Assembly: GCF_001610895.1 (NCBI RefSeq)
Contig: NZ_CP011273.1
Coordinates: 5,952,001 to 6,016,000 of the forward strand
DNA: 64,000 nt
Direction of reading: 5' to 3'
Origin: Planctomyces sp. SH-PL62
GTDB lineage: Bacteria > Planctomycetota > Planctomycetia > Isosphaerales > Isosphaeraceae
Shown here: positions 36,001 to 44,549 of the stretch, in pieces
How positions within the stretch are numbered: the first letter of the stretch is position 1
How the letters are laid out: the number at the start of each line of letters is the position of its first letter
Position numbers and translations under genes: made by a program
The notes under the pieces: generated by a model
Told to the model about the DNA's origin: nothing
The model's database searches: none
The model's input: only the letters and a program-made list of their open reading frames with translations

Positions 36001-36304
36001 GTGGGAGCTGCTCCGGAGATCGCTGTTCGAGATCCCCCCGCCGAGGCCCGAGAAGCGCGAGGGGGGCGGGGCCCCGGAGAAGGCCTCGCCCCTGCCCGCG
36101 CGGCAAGCCAAGCTCGCGCTGATCGAGGTGATGCGCGACCTGGCCGTCGAGGACGTCGCATTCGCCCGGGGCGCGACGCCGCTCCTGGAGGAGTTCCTCC
36201 CCTCGCGCGGGCCGAGCGAACGGGCCGCCTGCCTGGTGGCCGTGACCCGCATCCGACACGCCTGGCCCGAACTCCGCCGAGGGGTCGAGGGGGCGCCCTC
36301 GTGA
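33065..36304 (+). CDS. HEAT-repeat protein with an internal BRCT domain (first gene of the RT operon)
   Basis: 1079 aa from a GTG with GGAGG 9 nt upstream; the GTG at 33047 is in frame but precedes that site. Most of the chain is alpha-helical HEAT/ARM-like repeats (e.g. YAAGYARAHARDLSVDELIR; NDHQAVRKLAVDLLGDRDP). Residues of about 637-722 form a BRCT domain (LQGASFLFTGKMATLKRKDA, SSGGSVSGSVSARLHYLVIG, NASGANIKIISETAFLKML) of the kind found in NAD-dependent DNA ligase, which binds DNA ends or phosphorylated partners. Its stop overlaps the next start (GTGA), so translation is coupled. Role in the RT system is inferred: a scaffold that brings DNA or protein ends to the complex. Confidence 0.85.
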   Translation: MATSIRLEDVRLAWEARDPETVSLVVDLAGQDDPEPEPPLRAGAPTFASYLAEIRSRDFRRRPLEEQASERQAKLRALEAPDAEVPPPDRLKLHAVLEELWVDGGPAARSWLLRIIAEIPARYGPWKALKRIFKEAEARGDVEVFAALAARFDELQAEGGAEVGRATLAYLRRRGWRALRRAAERLPSSYADLACEVLARYSEGTPWPRTWIANHIFFHEAGGYGRENFGRSPALYSGDFLKHRAYADLWKRTPRPLFGLLEKARSDRARMFAAEALKADFRASLREVEPAWVARLVDVRSRPVDVLLVWVLSNVPRFEQSAFRSLGLHEAVLRLFDSPSDEARAYAAGYARAHARDLSVDELIRLIDNDHQAVRKLAVDLLGDRDPRAEVGLEAWGRLLKSEHGLKLAADAVSRHFGAKELTPDWFRAHLFTESAAAFDLLKGLLARIHPTEKLGPGFFRDLIDALKGSDDDASEMVAPFALGELAKFELDAQPVDFLRRILLDEMTQEQAARWVDQGKLRAPTFGVEFLKALAYEPDFAAHPWIAEFRRAGPDWARALAFDPGLSDRVRAWLADVRKVPPADLGFDWLLSLVARSEPSYHDFAVGVLTKAFTPADFAPREPSASASEPEPQAAATVDLQGASFLFTGKMATLKRKDAEDQVRSSGGSVSGSVSARLHYLVIGDEGSPLYGHGKKGDKQTKAESLNASGANIKIISETAFLKMLAGGVREISADAVLAGCERLWEMASAAGPADAPRARFAIEYLLAHHPDVALEKTERPVDPGAEIPAEFLTFARVEPLFHESRKPLRDLALELSRWEFARWAPPPEALLRLAESPHADVRRFVEGALLADDSPENRRRRIDPEGLSPAAAYAFCESADASTRDLGMRLLDRSPRLRRPEELFRLTDSPDRRMRAFVIRTLWSLYRDRGITADWKPAAPPAPTVGAGTRKAAAIAAQDRGPGVPARPDGLPTGPRGMWELLRRSLFEIPPPRPEKREGGGAPEKASPLPARQAKLALIEVMRDLAVEDVAFARGATPLLEEFLPSRGPSERAACLVAVTRIRHAWPELRRGVEGAPS

Positions 36305-39300
36305 GCACGACGATCGACTACTCCATCCCGTTCCGCGGCGACCTGAAGGCGCTCGTCGGCGTCGGCTCGTCGGCCGCCTTCGTGACCTCCCACCCCGAGG
36401 GCCGACCGACCGGTCTGCACCGGGTCCACCTGGGGGACGACCGCCCCCGATCCGAGAGCGAAGACCTCCCCGGCGGGCTCGCGATCGTCGCCGACGGCGA
36501 GACGCTCTGGATCGCCGGGAGCGACGGCCGGATCCATCACGCCCCGCCCGGCGGCCGTCCCCAACCCATCGGACCGAAGTTCGACGAACCGCCGAGGTCC
36601 CTGGCCCTGCTCTCCGACGACCGCCTCGGAGTGCTGTCGGGCCGCGAGGTGAAGATCCTGTCGCGGAAGGACGGCAAGCTCGCGCAGACGCTCGAACTCC
36701 CCGAGCCCGGCTCGGTCCTGGCGAGCGATCCGTCGGGCCGCTGGCTGGCGGTCGGTACGACCGGCGGACTCGTCGCGATCTTCGAGGCCGAGACGACCCC
36801 CGAGTTCGTCGCGGGAGACGCCGCGCGGCTGCACGAAGGGGAGGTGACGGCGATCCTCTTCGAGCGCGACGACCTGCGGTTCTTCTCGGCCGGGGCCGAC
36901 CTGAAACTCCTCTCGACCCACGCGCGAGGGAAGCTGGAGCCCGAGGACAAGGGACGGGCCAACAACCACGCCGACCGCGTCACGGCCATGATCTGGGGCC
37001 CCGGGGACCGCCTGCTCACCGGCGGCCTCGACGCCGTGGTGAAGTCGTGGCCCCGCGTGGGGGGGGTCAAGCCGGCGACCCAGAAGGAGGGGGTCGCCCG
37101 CGTCGTCGGGCTCGCCCTGGTCCAGCGGCACGACCGCGACCACCTGGTCGTCGCGGGCGAGGACCAGACCATCTGCACGTTCGCGATCGACGCGGCCGGT
37201 AAGCCCGCGGCGCTGCTGCTCCGGGGCTGCGACGCGATGGCCGCGACGAAGGCCGACCTCGCGGGCGACGACCCCCGCGCCCGCGAAGCCGCGATCCGCC
37301 GACTGGCCGAATTCGACGATGCGGCGTCGCTCGACCTTCTGGCCGATCAGGCCGGGGTCGACCCCGACCACGGGCTTCGACTCCTCGCCGCTCGGTCGCT
37401 CGGCCAGTCCGACAATCCCAGGGCGGCGGCGCGGCTGGAGGGCCTGTTCGCCCACGCCGAGGCGGCCGTCCGCTCGGCCGCGTTCGAGGGCCTGCGGCGG
37501 ATCCGGGGTCGGGCCGACCTCCACGTTTTGGACCTCGCCCTCAAGGCCGAGAAGCCCGAGATCGGCAAGCTCGCCGTCGAGGCGCTCGAGGCGCTGGCGC
37601 CAGGGGACGATCGGGCGACGGACCGCCTGTCCAGGGCCCTCGCGGCCAAGACGCCCGAGGTCCGGCTGGCGGCGCTCGTCGCGCTGGAATCGGCCTACCC
37701 GGCCGGATCGCCCGAGGCGAACCTGGCCGCCATGGGGACGACCCACCCCGACGTCAGGAGGGCCGCGCTCCTGCGGCTTTCCGCCCGGGGGCTGCTGGGC
37801 GACCCCGCCGCGCAAGCGGCCCTCCGACGCCGGGCCGAAGACCCCGACGCCGAGGTCCGTCGGGTCGCCTTCCTGCTCTCGCTCCAGACCCGCCCCGCCC
37901 TGCTCCAGGCCCTCCGGTCCCGCGACCCCGAGCTGCAACGCCAGCTCGCCGACCTGGAAGGAAGCGATGAGGGGCCGACGCCCGAGCCCGCGAAGAAGGC
38001 GCGGAAGGGCCGGGGCGAGGCGTCCACGAAGGCCGAAACGCTGACGGACGACGACCTCGCGCCGCTGCTCCAGGCCGCCGCCGCCCGCGCCGTCGACACC
38101 AGCCTCCGGGGTGCCCGAGGGCTGGCCGTCCTGGGGGACGCCCGGGCGTTCGGCCTCCTCCTGCAACTGAGCCGCGAGGAGGACGAGAAGGCCCGCGTCG
38201 AGGCCTGCCGCGCCCTGGCCGCGCTGGACGATCCCCGAGGTGCCGAGCGGCTGAGGTCGCTGCTCCACGACCCCGGCCTGAACGTCCGCGACGCGGCCTT
38301 CACCGCCCTGGCCCGCCTGCACGAGTCCGAGCCCCTGAAGGCGGCCGAGGCGGGCCTGAACGCCCCCTCGGAGAACGTCCGCCAGAGGGGGCTGCAACTG
38401 CTCGTCGCCGAGGCGCGCAAGGCCCCGCCCGGCAAGCTGGAAGAGCGTCCCGCGGCCATGCTGGCCGACGCCCTGAACGACTCGATCGCGACCGTCCGCT
38501 CCGAGGCGTTCAAGGCCGCGTTGAACCTGAACGTCGGCGGGGGAGGCGCGGCCACCCTGCGGTTCGTCATGAAGAGCCGGCACGCCGACGTCCGCCGCGA
38601 GGCGATGACCGAGACGATGGCGAACGTGGCCGGGCCGGGGGGCTGGGACGTCCTGTTCGAGTTCCTGGACGACCCCGACCCCGGCCTCCGCGCCGAGGCG
38701 TACGCGTTCGCGGCGAAGAAGACGAAGGGGCTGGAGACGCTCGACGCGGCCCTCGGCTCGCGCTATCCCGACCTGCGGAAGTCGGCCGTCGACGGCCTGA
38801 TCAAGAAGCGCACGGCCGCCGCGCAGAAGCTCCTCGCCCGCGCCCTGGACGACGCGGACGGCGACGTACGGCTCGCCGCGCTGGAGGCGCTCGTCGGGGC
38901 CGACGCCCGGCCGGTGCTGAGGACGGCGGTCGAGAGCCCGCACGCCGACGTCCGGCTCCGCGCGGCCCTCGCGCTGGCGCGGCACGGCGACCCGGCCGCG
39001 CTCGCCCCGCTGCTCGCCCTGGCCACCGCTCCCGAGCCCGCGGAGGAGGAGCGGAAAAAGGACTGGGCGAGCCTCGCGGAGTCGGCCCTGATCGGCCTCG
39101 GTCGGCTGGGAGACGCCGCCGCGCTCCCGGACCTCATCCCCCTGATCGACGGCCCGATCGCACCGATCCGACGGGCCGCGGCGAGGGCCCTGGCCTGGCT
39201 CGCGCCGCCGGACCGGCCCGCCCCGCTCCACGACGCGCTGAGGCACCACGACCCGGTCGTCCGCGACCTCGCGGCGCTCGGCCTGGCGATCCTCGGCGAC

Positions 39301-42300
39301 GCCTCGGCCGGGCCGCTCGTCTTCTCCGACGCCGCGAAGTCGCTCGAACCCTGGGAGAAGCTCGCGGCGGCCCTGGCGCTCTCGGGCGCGGCGGCCGGCG
39401 ACGGGCATCTCGTCGCCGCGCTCGACGACCCGGACGAGACGGCGCGGGCGAGGGCGTTCCTGCTTCTCCTGATGAGGGAATGGAAGGAGCCCCGCGAGGA
39501 TTCGACGCTCATGCTGGCGGCCCTGGCGGCCCGGGAGGCCCGGACGCGGCTCGCGGCGGCCGAGGCGCTGGAGGCGACGGCCGGCCCGTCGGGGCTCGCC
39601 GCGTTCCTGGCGAAGACGTTCAACGACCGCGGCGAGAAGCCCGCCTGGACGATCGCCGAGGGGGTCGTGGACGACCTGGCCGAGCTGCTCGTCCACGCCG
39701 CCCCCGGCCTCCGCGCCCGCTCCTCGGAGCTGCTCCGGGAGCTTGAGAACGAGGAGCAAGCCGGGTGGGACCAGGCCTGGGCGATCCACTCGGAGCGCTA
39801 CTCCGCCGAGATCGCCGCGCTGCGCCGGGCCGCGGAGTCGCGACGGCCCCCCCGCCCCGCCTCCGCGCCCGAACGTCTCCGCGAGCTGGCCTTCGGCGCC
39901 TACGTCGGGCTGGTCCGGGAGCGAGGAAGTTCTCGCAAGAAGGGCGCCGAGCCGGCCGTCGCACGGGTGAGGCGGACGGCGCTCGGGCGGCTCGTGAACC
40001 TGGCGAAGGCCGACCCCGCGGTCGCCTCGGCGGCCCTCCCGGTGCTCGTGCAGGTCCTGGGAGACCCGAACGCGGCGATCCGCCTCCCGGCCTTCGAGAG
40101 CCTGCCGGAGCTGGGCCTGGACCCGACGGCCCTCGCGGCCGAGGCGCTGGGGACCGGCCACCTCGACCTGGGCGTGAAGGCCCTGGAGATCCTCGCCTCG
40201 GGAGGGTCGGCGGCGGAGGGGCGTCGCGTGCTCGACGAGGCGATGCTCACGCGCCGGGACGACCTGGCGATCGAGGCGGCCCGGCTGCTGATGGCGAACG
40301 AAGGGGTCGCGGCCGTCGCGGGCCGGGCGCTGGAGGGCTCCCACGAGCCGCTCCGACGGGCCGCCGTCGCCTGGCTGGCCGACGAGTCCGACAAGAACGA
40401 GAAGGCCCGCGAAGCTCTCCGGCGGGCGCTCGGCTCGCGCCACCCGTCGGTCCGCGAGGCCGCGGCGATGGCGTTGTCCACCCGGAAGGATGCGACGGCC
40501 TTCGACGCCCTGGTCGAAGGGCTCAGGGCCGCGACCGAGCCCGCCGCCGCGCGTCGCTTCATCGCCGCCCTGACGGTCCTGGGCGACCCCCGCGCCGCCT
40601 CGGTCTTCCTCGACCGCGTGGAGGACGACCCCTCGGGGACCGCCCCGACCGAGGAACTCATCCGAGCCGTCGGCGACCTCGGCCGACCGGAAATCGTCGA
40701 CCGGCTCTTCGCCCTCTGGGACCGGGAGCCGAAGCGAGGCGCGGCGATCCGGCAGGCCCTCCTTTCGATCAGCGGCCATGACCAGGCGATCGAGGACCCC
40801 GAGGAGGATGCGCCCGATCGGCGGTGGGAGGAGACGCAGCGCCCGCGTCGCGACGACGTGCTGGCCCGCCTCCTCGCCCGACTCGCCGCGCCGGGCGAGA
40901 AGGGCGCCGCCGCGTTCCTCCCCGCGGCCCGATGGTCGCGTTCGAGCGCGGTCGATCCGGTCCTGTCCGGCCTGGTCGCGCATCCGGACGAGGCGACCCG
41001 GCGCGGGGCGATCGAGGCGATCGGCTGGAGGCTCCGCAAGCGCACCGGCGACCCGACCGCGCTCGTCAAGGCGCTGGCCTCGCGGGACCCGGTCTCGCAG
41101 CTGCTGGCGGCCGAGGGCCTGGCCCGGATCGGCCGACCGGACGGGCTCTCCGCGCTCCTGGCGAGCGTGGAGCTGGTCTCCGACCTGGGCCTCCGCCGTC
41201 GGGCCGTCCTGGCGCTCGGCGAGCTCGGGGACGAGCGGGCCGCGGAGCTGCTCATCAAGCTCGCCTCCGACGACGCCCACGCCCTCAACGAGGTCGCCGC
41301 CGAGGCGATCGGCCACCTCGGTCGATCGAAGCACGCCGAGGTCGTCTGGCGGTTGCTGGAGCGACTCGCGCGGGGGTACGGCGGGGTGGCCTTCCAGGCG
41401 AACAGGGGCCTCCGCTGGCTCGACACGGCCGCGGGGTGGGCGCTGCTGCGCGGCCGCGCGGCCGATCCGGCGGCCCCGAACCGCTGGGCGGCCATCGAAC
41501 AACTGGCCTACAACGACGACCCGGCCACCCGCGAGCTGCTCCTCCGGCTCGTCCGCGAGGATCTCACGCATGGGGAATCGGCGTACGACGCGGCCCGCCG
41601 GCTCGCCGGCCCCGACGCCCTGGAGCCCGACGAGGCCCTGATCCAGAACCCGGAACTCTCCTTTCTCGACGTGTTCAAGAAGGCCCTGGAGCGCGTCTGC
41701 GAGCGGTCCTCGCCCGCGACGATCTTCGCCATCCTCCCCCGCTGCGAGGATCAAGACGCCCGCAAGGACCTGAGCCGGGCGGTCCTGTCGAGGAAGGAAC
41801 TTCCGGTCGCCGAGGCGCGGAAGGCGATCGACGACCGAGACCCGATCGTCTCGGGCCTCGCGGCGCACGTCCTGGGGAGGGCCGGCGAGTCGGCCCGCGA
41901 CGCGGCGTCGGCGATCGATTCGGCCCTCGCCCGCTGGTGGAAAGCCTGGCTCGAACGCCGGAAGGCCGCCTGGCGCGGGATCGACCCCGACGACGACGAC
42001 TCGCCCGACCGGCCGATCGTCGATTGCCTGGGCCTGGTCGCCTGGGCGGCCGGACGATTGGGGGTCGGGATCGAGACCCTGACTTCGATGGCGAAGGCCC
42101 CCGGCGCCGACCTCGACGCGGCCGACCTGCGGCGATCGGCGATCGAGGCCCTGGCGGCGTCGCCCGCGAGGAAGGGGGCGGTCGACGCCCTGGAGGGGGC
42201 CGCCGAGACCTCGACCCCCGAGCTTCGGGCCCTGGCGGCCCAGGCCGTGGCCGAGGACGCGCCCGAGAAGATCGCGTCCCTGGCCGAGAAGCTCCTGGCC

Positions 42301-42675
42301 GACGGCTCGGCCTTCGGACGAATCGCCCGCGACGCGGGCCCTCGCCTCTCCGAACTCCTCCGCCGGGCCGCCCGGCAGGGGCGCTATCAGGGGGTGGCCC
42401 TGCCGCACCTGATCGCCGGCCGGGACCTGGAGGGCCTCACCGCCGTGGCCGGGGACCGCTCCCTGGACGAAGGGGCGAAGCTGGGCGCCGTCGAGGCCCT
42501 CGCCGCCCTCGCGACCGAGCCCGCCGAGGCGGTCCTCCGCGAGATCGGCCTCGACGACCGCTTGGACGAGGACCTCCGCAAGGCCGCCTGGAGAGGGCTC
42601 CGACGATCGAAGCGGGCCAGGACGCCGAAGACGCCGAAAACCCCCAAGCCTTCGAGGGCCGAGGTGCGCGGATGA
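36301..42675 (+). CDS. 2124-aa propeller plus giant HEAT/ARM-repeat protein (second gene of the RT operon)
   Basis: GTG start overlapping the previous stop by 4 bases. Residues 1 to about 300 read as a WD40-like beta-propeller (ADGETLWIAGSDGRIHHAPP, LASDPSGRWLAVGTTGGLVA, TAMIWGPGDRLLTGGLDAVV). From about 310 to the C-terminus the protein is an almost unbroken array of HEAT repeats (LLAARSLGQSDNPRAAARLE; ARVEACRALAALDDPRGAER; LRRRAVLALGELGDERAAEL), ending in a short KTPKTPKP tail. Such solenoids are protein- or nucleic-acid-binding scaffolds. An ARM/HEAT partner next to WH-SWIM and RT genes is what I recall for retron type XIII. The start of the SWIM gene overlaps its stop (ATGA). Confidence 0.85.
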   Translation: MSTTIDYSIPFRGDLKALVGVGSSAAFVTSHPEGRPTGLHRVHLGDDRPRSESEDLPGGLAIVADGETLWIAGSDGRIHHAPPGGRPQPIGPKFDEPPRSLALLSDDRLGVLSGREVKILSRKDGKLAQTLELPEPGSVLASDPSGRWLAVGTTGGLVAIFEAETTPEFVAGDAARLHEGEVTAILFERDDLRFFSAGADLKLLSTHARGKLEPEDKGRANNHADRVTAMIWGPGDRLLTGGLDAVVKSWPRVGGVKPATQKEGVARVVGLALVQRHDRDHLVVAGEDQTICTFAIDAAGKPAALLLRGCDAMAATKADLAGDDPRAREAAIRRLAEFDDAASLDLLADQAGVDPDHGLRLLAARSLGQSDNPRAAARLEGLFAHAEAAVRSAAFEGLRRIRGRADLHVLDLALKAEKPEIGKLAVEALEALAPGDDRATDRLSRALAAKTPEVRLAALVALESAYPAGSPEANLAAMGTTHPDVRRAALLRLSARGLLGDPAAQAALRRRAEDPDAEVRRVAFLLSLQTRPALLQALRSRDPELQRQLADLEGSDEGPTPEPAKKARKGRGEASTKAETLTDDDLAPLLQAAAARAVDTSLRGARGLAVLGDARAFGLLLQLSREEDEKARVEACRALAALDDPRGAERLRSLLHDPGLNVRDAAFTALARLHESEPLKAAEAGLNAPSENVRQRGLQLLVAEARKAPPGKLEERPAAMLADALNDSIATVRSEAFKAALNLNVGGGGAATLRFVMKSRHADVRREAMTETMANVAGPGGWDVLFEFLDDPDPGLRAEAYAFAAKKTKGLETLDAALGSRYPDLRKSAVDGLIKKRTAAAQKLLARALDDADGDVRLAALEALVGADARPVLRTAVESPHADVRLRAALALARHGDPAALAPLLALATAPEPAEEERKKDWASLAESALIGLGRLGDAAALPDLIPLIDGPIAPIRRAAARALAWLAPPDRPAPLHDALRHHDPVVRDLAALGLAILGDASAGPLVFSDAAKSLEPWEKLAAALALSGAAAGDGHLVAALDDPDETARARAFLLLLMREWKEPREDSTLMLAALAAREARTRLAAAEALEATAGPSGLAAFLAKTFNDRGEKPAWTIAEGVVDDLAELLVHAAPGLRARSSELLRELENEEQAGWDQAWAIHSERYSAEIAALRRAAESRRPPRPASAPERLRELAFGAYVGLVRERGSSRKKGAEPAVARVRRTALGRLVNLAKADPAVASAALPVLVQVLGDPNAAIRLPAFESLPELGLDPTALAAEALGTGHLDLGVKALEILASGGSAAEGRRVLDEAMLTRRDDLAIEAARLLMANEGVAAVAGRALEGSHEPLRRAAVAWLADESDKNEKAREALRRALGSRHPSVREAAAMALSTRKDATAFDALVEGLRAATEPAAARRFIAALTVLGDPRAASVFLDRVEDDPSGTAPTEELIRAVGDLGRPEIVDRLFALWDREPKRGAAIRQALLSISGHDQAIEDPEEDAPDRRWEETQRPRRDDVLARLLARLAAPGEKGAAAFLPAARWSRSSAVDPVLSGLVAHPDEATRRGAIEAIGWRLRKRTGDPTALVKALASRDPVSQLLAAEGLARIGRPDGLSALLASVELVSDLGLRRRAVLALGELGDERAAELLIKLASDDAHALNEVAAEAIGHLGRSKHAEVVWRLLERLARGYGGVAFQANRGLRWLDTAAGWALLRGRAADPAAPNRWAAIEQLAYNDDPATRELLLRLVREDLTHGESAYDAARRLAGPDALEPDEALIQNPELSFLDVFKKALERVCERSSPATIFAILPRCEDQDARKDLSRAVLSRKELPVAEARKAIDDRDPIVSGLAAHVLGRAGESARDAASAIDSALARWWKAWLERRKAAWRGIDPDDDDSPDRPIVDCLGLVAWAAGRLGVGIETLTSMAKAPGADLDAADLRRSAIEALAASPARKGAVDALEGAAETSTPELRALAAQAVAEDAPEKIASLAEKLLADGSAFGRIARDAGPRLSELLRRAARQGRYQGVALPHLIAGRDLEGLTAVAGDRSLDEGAKLGAVEALAALATEPAEAVLREIGLDDRLDEDLRKAAWRGLRRSKRARTPKTPKTPKPSRAEVRG

Positions 42676-44549
42676 GCGACGACTCCCCCCCGCCGGACGT
42701 CCCCTCCGACGAGCCCGCCGCCGTCGAGCGGACCGAACTCCACCTGGCCTACGCCGGGGCGAGCCGCATGTCGACCTCCGAGGGCTCGGCGCGGCTGGCC
42801 CTCGCCGCCAACATCCTCCGAAGTCCGGCGCGGTTCGACGGCGTGATCCACGACCCGATCCGCTTCCGGGAGGCGATGTCGGCGCTCCACGCGGTCGTCG
42901 CCAGCGACATGCGCTATCAGCCCAAGGACCGCACGGCCTACCTCGCGTATGTACGGATGAGGCGCGAGTCGTCGGGGCTCGACGCCTGGCAGGCGCAGCG
43001 GGAATATTTCTCGTGGCTCTTGCGGAACGACCCGCTGGCGTTCGTGATCCTGGACCCGGTGGTGACGGTCCATCCCGATCAGGTCTTCTTCGAGGTCTTC
43101 AGCAAGGACGAGGGCGCGTACGCGAAGCTCGGGGTCGACCGGGAATGCTTCACGACGGAGGCCGAGCCGACCTACGGCACGACGAACATCGACTTCAGCG
43201 AGTCGCTGTACCGGGGCCTCCAGCAGATGCGCTCCTACCGGGAGACGCGCCTGACCATCGGCTCCGAAGGGGTGGGGCTCGCGACGCAGGCGGCCGGGCA
43301 GGTGCTGGAGAAGACGATCCGGGTCCCGGATTCCTGGCTTCGCGGGTTCCTGCAGGTCCAGTCGGCCGCCGCGCTGCCGCGAGACTCGTTCTCGCTGGCG
43401 CCGATCGACCTGTACAACGCGCTTCGGCACCTGCGGCTGCACGCCGACGAGAAGGGCCGACGCCGCGGGCTGAGGGTCGAGCTGATGCCGGGTCGGGCGC
43501 CCCGGCTGGTGCTCGAGCCCTGGAACGTGGTCATCCCGACGACGGCCGGGCCGTACAAGGGGAAGTCGGCGAAGGTCGCCCGCGTCTGGGGCCGTCGCCG
43601 CCTGATGCTGCTCCAGCGGTTCCTGCCGTTCGTGGAGGAGGTCGACGTCCACCTCCTCGGCAGCGGCCTGCCGAGCTTCTGGGTCCTGCGCGGGCGGGGG
43701 ATGACGCTCACGCTCGGGCTGACCGGATTCACCGCGGCGAACTGGTCGCAGGCCTTGAATTTCGACCTGCTGCTGCCCCGCAAGACGGAGCCTGGCGGCA
43801 AGTCGCTCGACGCCGTGCTGGCGCACCTGGCCGGGCGGTGGTCGGCCGGGATCGGCGAGCTGGCGAAGTCGACGAAGCTCCCCTGGCCGGCGCTCACCGA
43901 GGCGTTGCAGCTCGGCTGCCAGCAGGGCCGCATCATGTACGACGTCGCGGCCGACGTCTACCGCCTGCGTCCCTTGACCGAGGCCCCGCTGGACCTCGGC
44001 CGCCTGGAGTTCCGCGACGCCCGCGAGCGCGTGGCGCACGACCTTCTGGTGCGCCGGGGGGCGGTCGAGGTCGTCGCCGAAAATCGGCTCCCCGGCGCGG
44101 GGCTGGAGTTGACCGGCCGGGTGACGGTCCGGGAGGACGACCGGGAGTACCGCCCGAAGATGCTCCTGGCCGACGAGGGGCAGGTCACGCGCGCGGAATG
44201 CACCTGCGGGTTCTTCCGCAAGCAAGGGCTGAAGGCGGGCCCCTGCGTCCACCTCGTCGCCCTACGGCTCGCGTACGCCGCCCGCGAGGCCGACCGCGCC
44301 GCGGGCCGGACGCCGGCCGAGGCGATCACCGCCGAGACCCGCGCCTTCAGCCGTCGCGACGCGAAGGGCGAGGACGTCTACGAGGTCACGCTCGATCGCC
44401 GTCGGCTGAAGGTCCGCTGGGGCCGCGACGACGGCCCTCCCCGGCTCCAGACCCTCGCGTTCGACTCGGTCGAGGAGGCGAGGGCCGCCTACCTCGGCCG
44501 CGTCTCCGACCTCGCCGCCCGCGGCTTCCTCGACGCCTCCGCAGGATGA
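42672..44549 (+). CDS. Winged-helix/SWIM zinc-finger protein (third gene of the RT operon)
   Basis: 625 aa; ATG overlaps the preceding stop by 4 bases. The N-terminal half is uncharacterised. A winged-helix-like segment lies at about 378-435 (GRWSAGIGELAKSTKLPWPA then GRIMYDVAADVYRLRPL), followed by a SWIM zinc finger: Cys510-x-Cys512, twelve residues, Cys525-x-His527 in AECTCGFFRKQG and GPCVHLV. SWIM fingers bind DNA or protein in bacterial, viral and eukaryotic contexts. WH plus SWIM is the composition of the WHSWIM accessory of retron type XIII as I remember it. The C-terminal ~80 residues are a small beta domain. The stop overlaps the RT start. Confidence 0.85.
   Translation: MSDDSPPPDVPSDEPAAVERTELHLAYAGASRMSTSEGSARLALAANILRSPARFDGVIHDPIRFREAMSALHAVVASDMRYQPKDRTAYLAYVRMRRESSGLDAWQAQREYFSWLLRNDPLAFVILDPVVTVHPDQVFFEVFSKDEGAYAKLGVDRECFTTEAEPTYGTTNIDFSESLYRGLQQMRSYRETRLTIGSEGVGLATQAAGQVLEKTIRVPDSWLRGFLQVQSAAALPRDSFSLAPIDLYNALRHLRLHADEKGRRRGLRVELMPGRAPRLVLEPWNVVIPTTAGPYKGKSAKVARVWGRRRLMLLQRFLPFVEEVDVHLLGSGLPSFWVLRGRGMTLTLGLTGFTAANWSQALNFDLLLPRKTEPGGKSLDAVLAHLAGRWSAGIGELAKSTKLPWPALTEALQLGCQQGRIMYDVAADVYRLRPLTEAPLDLGRLEFRDARERVAHDLLVRRGAVEVVAENRLPGAGLELTGRVTVREDDREYRPKMLLADEGQVTRAECTCGFFRKQGLKAGPCVHLVALRLAYAAREADRAAGRTPAEAITAETRAFSRRDAKGEDVYEVTLDRRRLKVRWGRDDGPPRLQTLAFDSVEEARAAYLGRVSDLAARGFLDASAG

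Noticed and set aside
32924-36259. 1111-codon minus-strand frame over the HEAT-BRCT gene
   Set aside because: Repetitive Gly/Arg/Val composition, no start context, no domain; the plus-strand BRCT domain is unambiguous.
35371-42408. 2345-codon open frame on the minus strand
   Set aside because: It is antisense to the propeller-HEAT gene. Composition (Arg, Gly, Gln, Asp runs without folds) is typical of GC-rich shadow frames; the plus strand has clear HEAT repeats and coupled starts.
36301-42675. Giant HEAT protein as a phycobilisome lyase or clathrin-adaptor relative
   Set aside because: HEAT repeats alone do not support a specific function; context with RT and SWIM is more informative.
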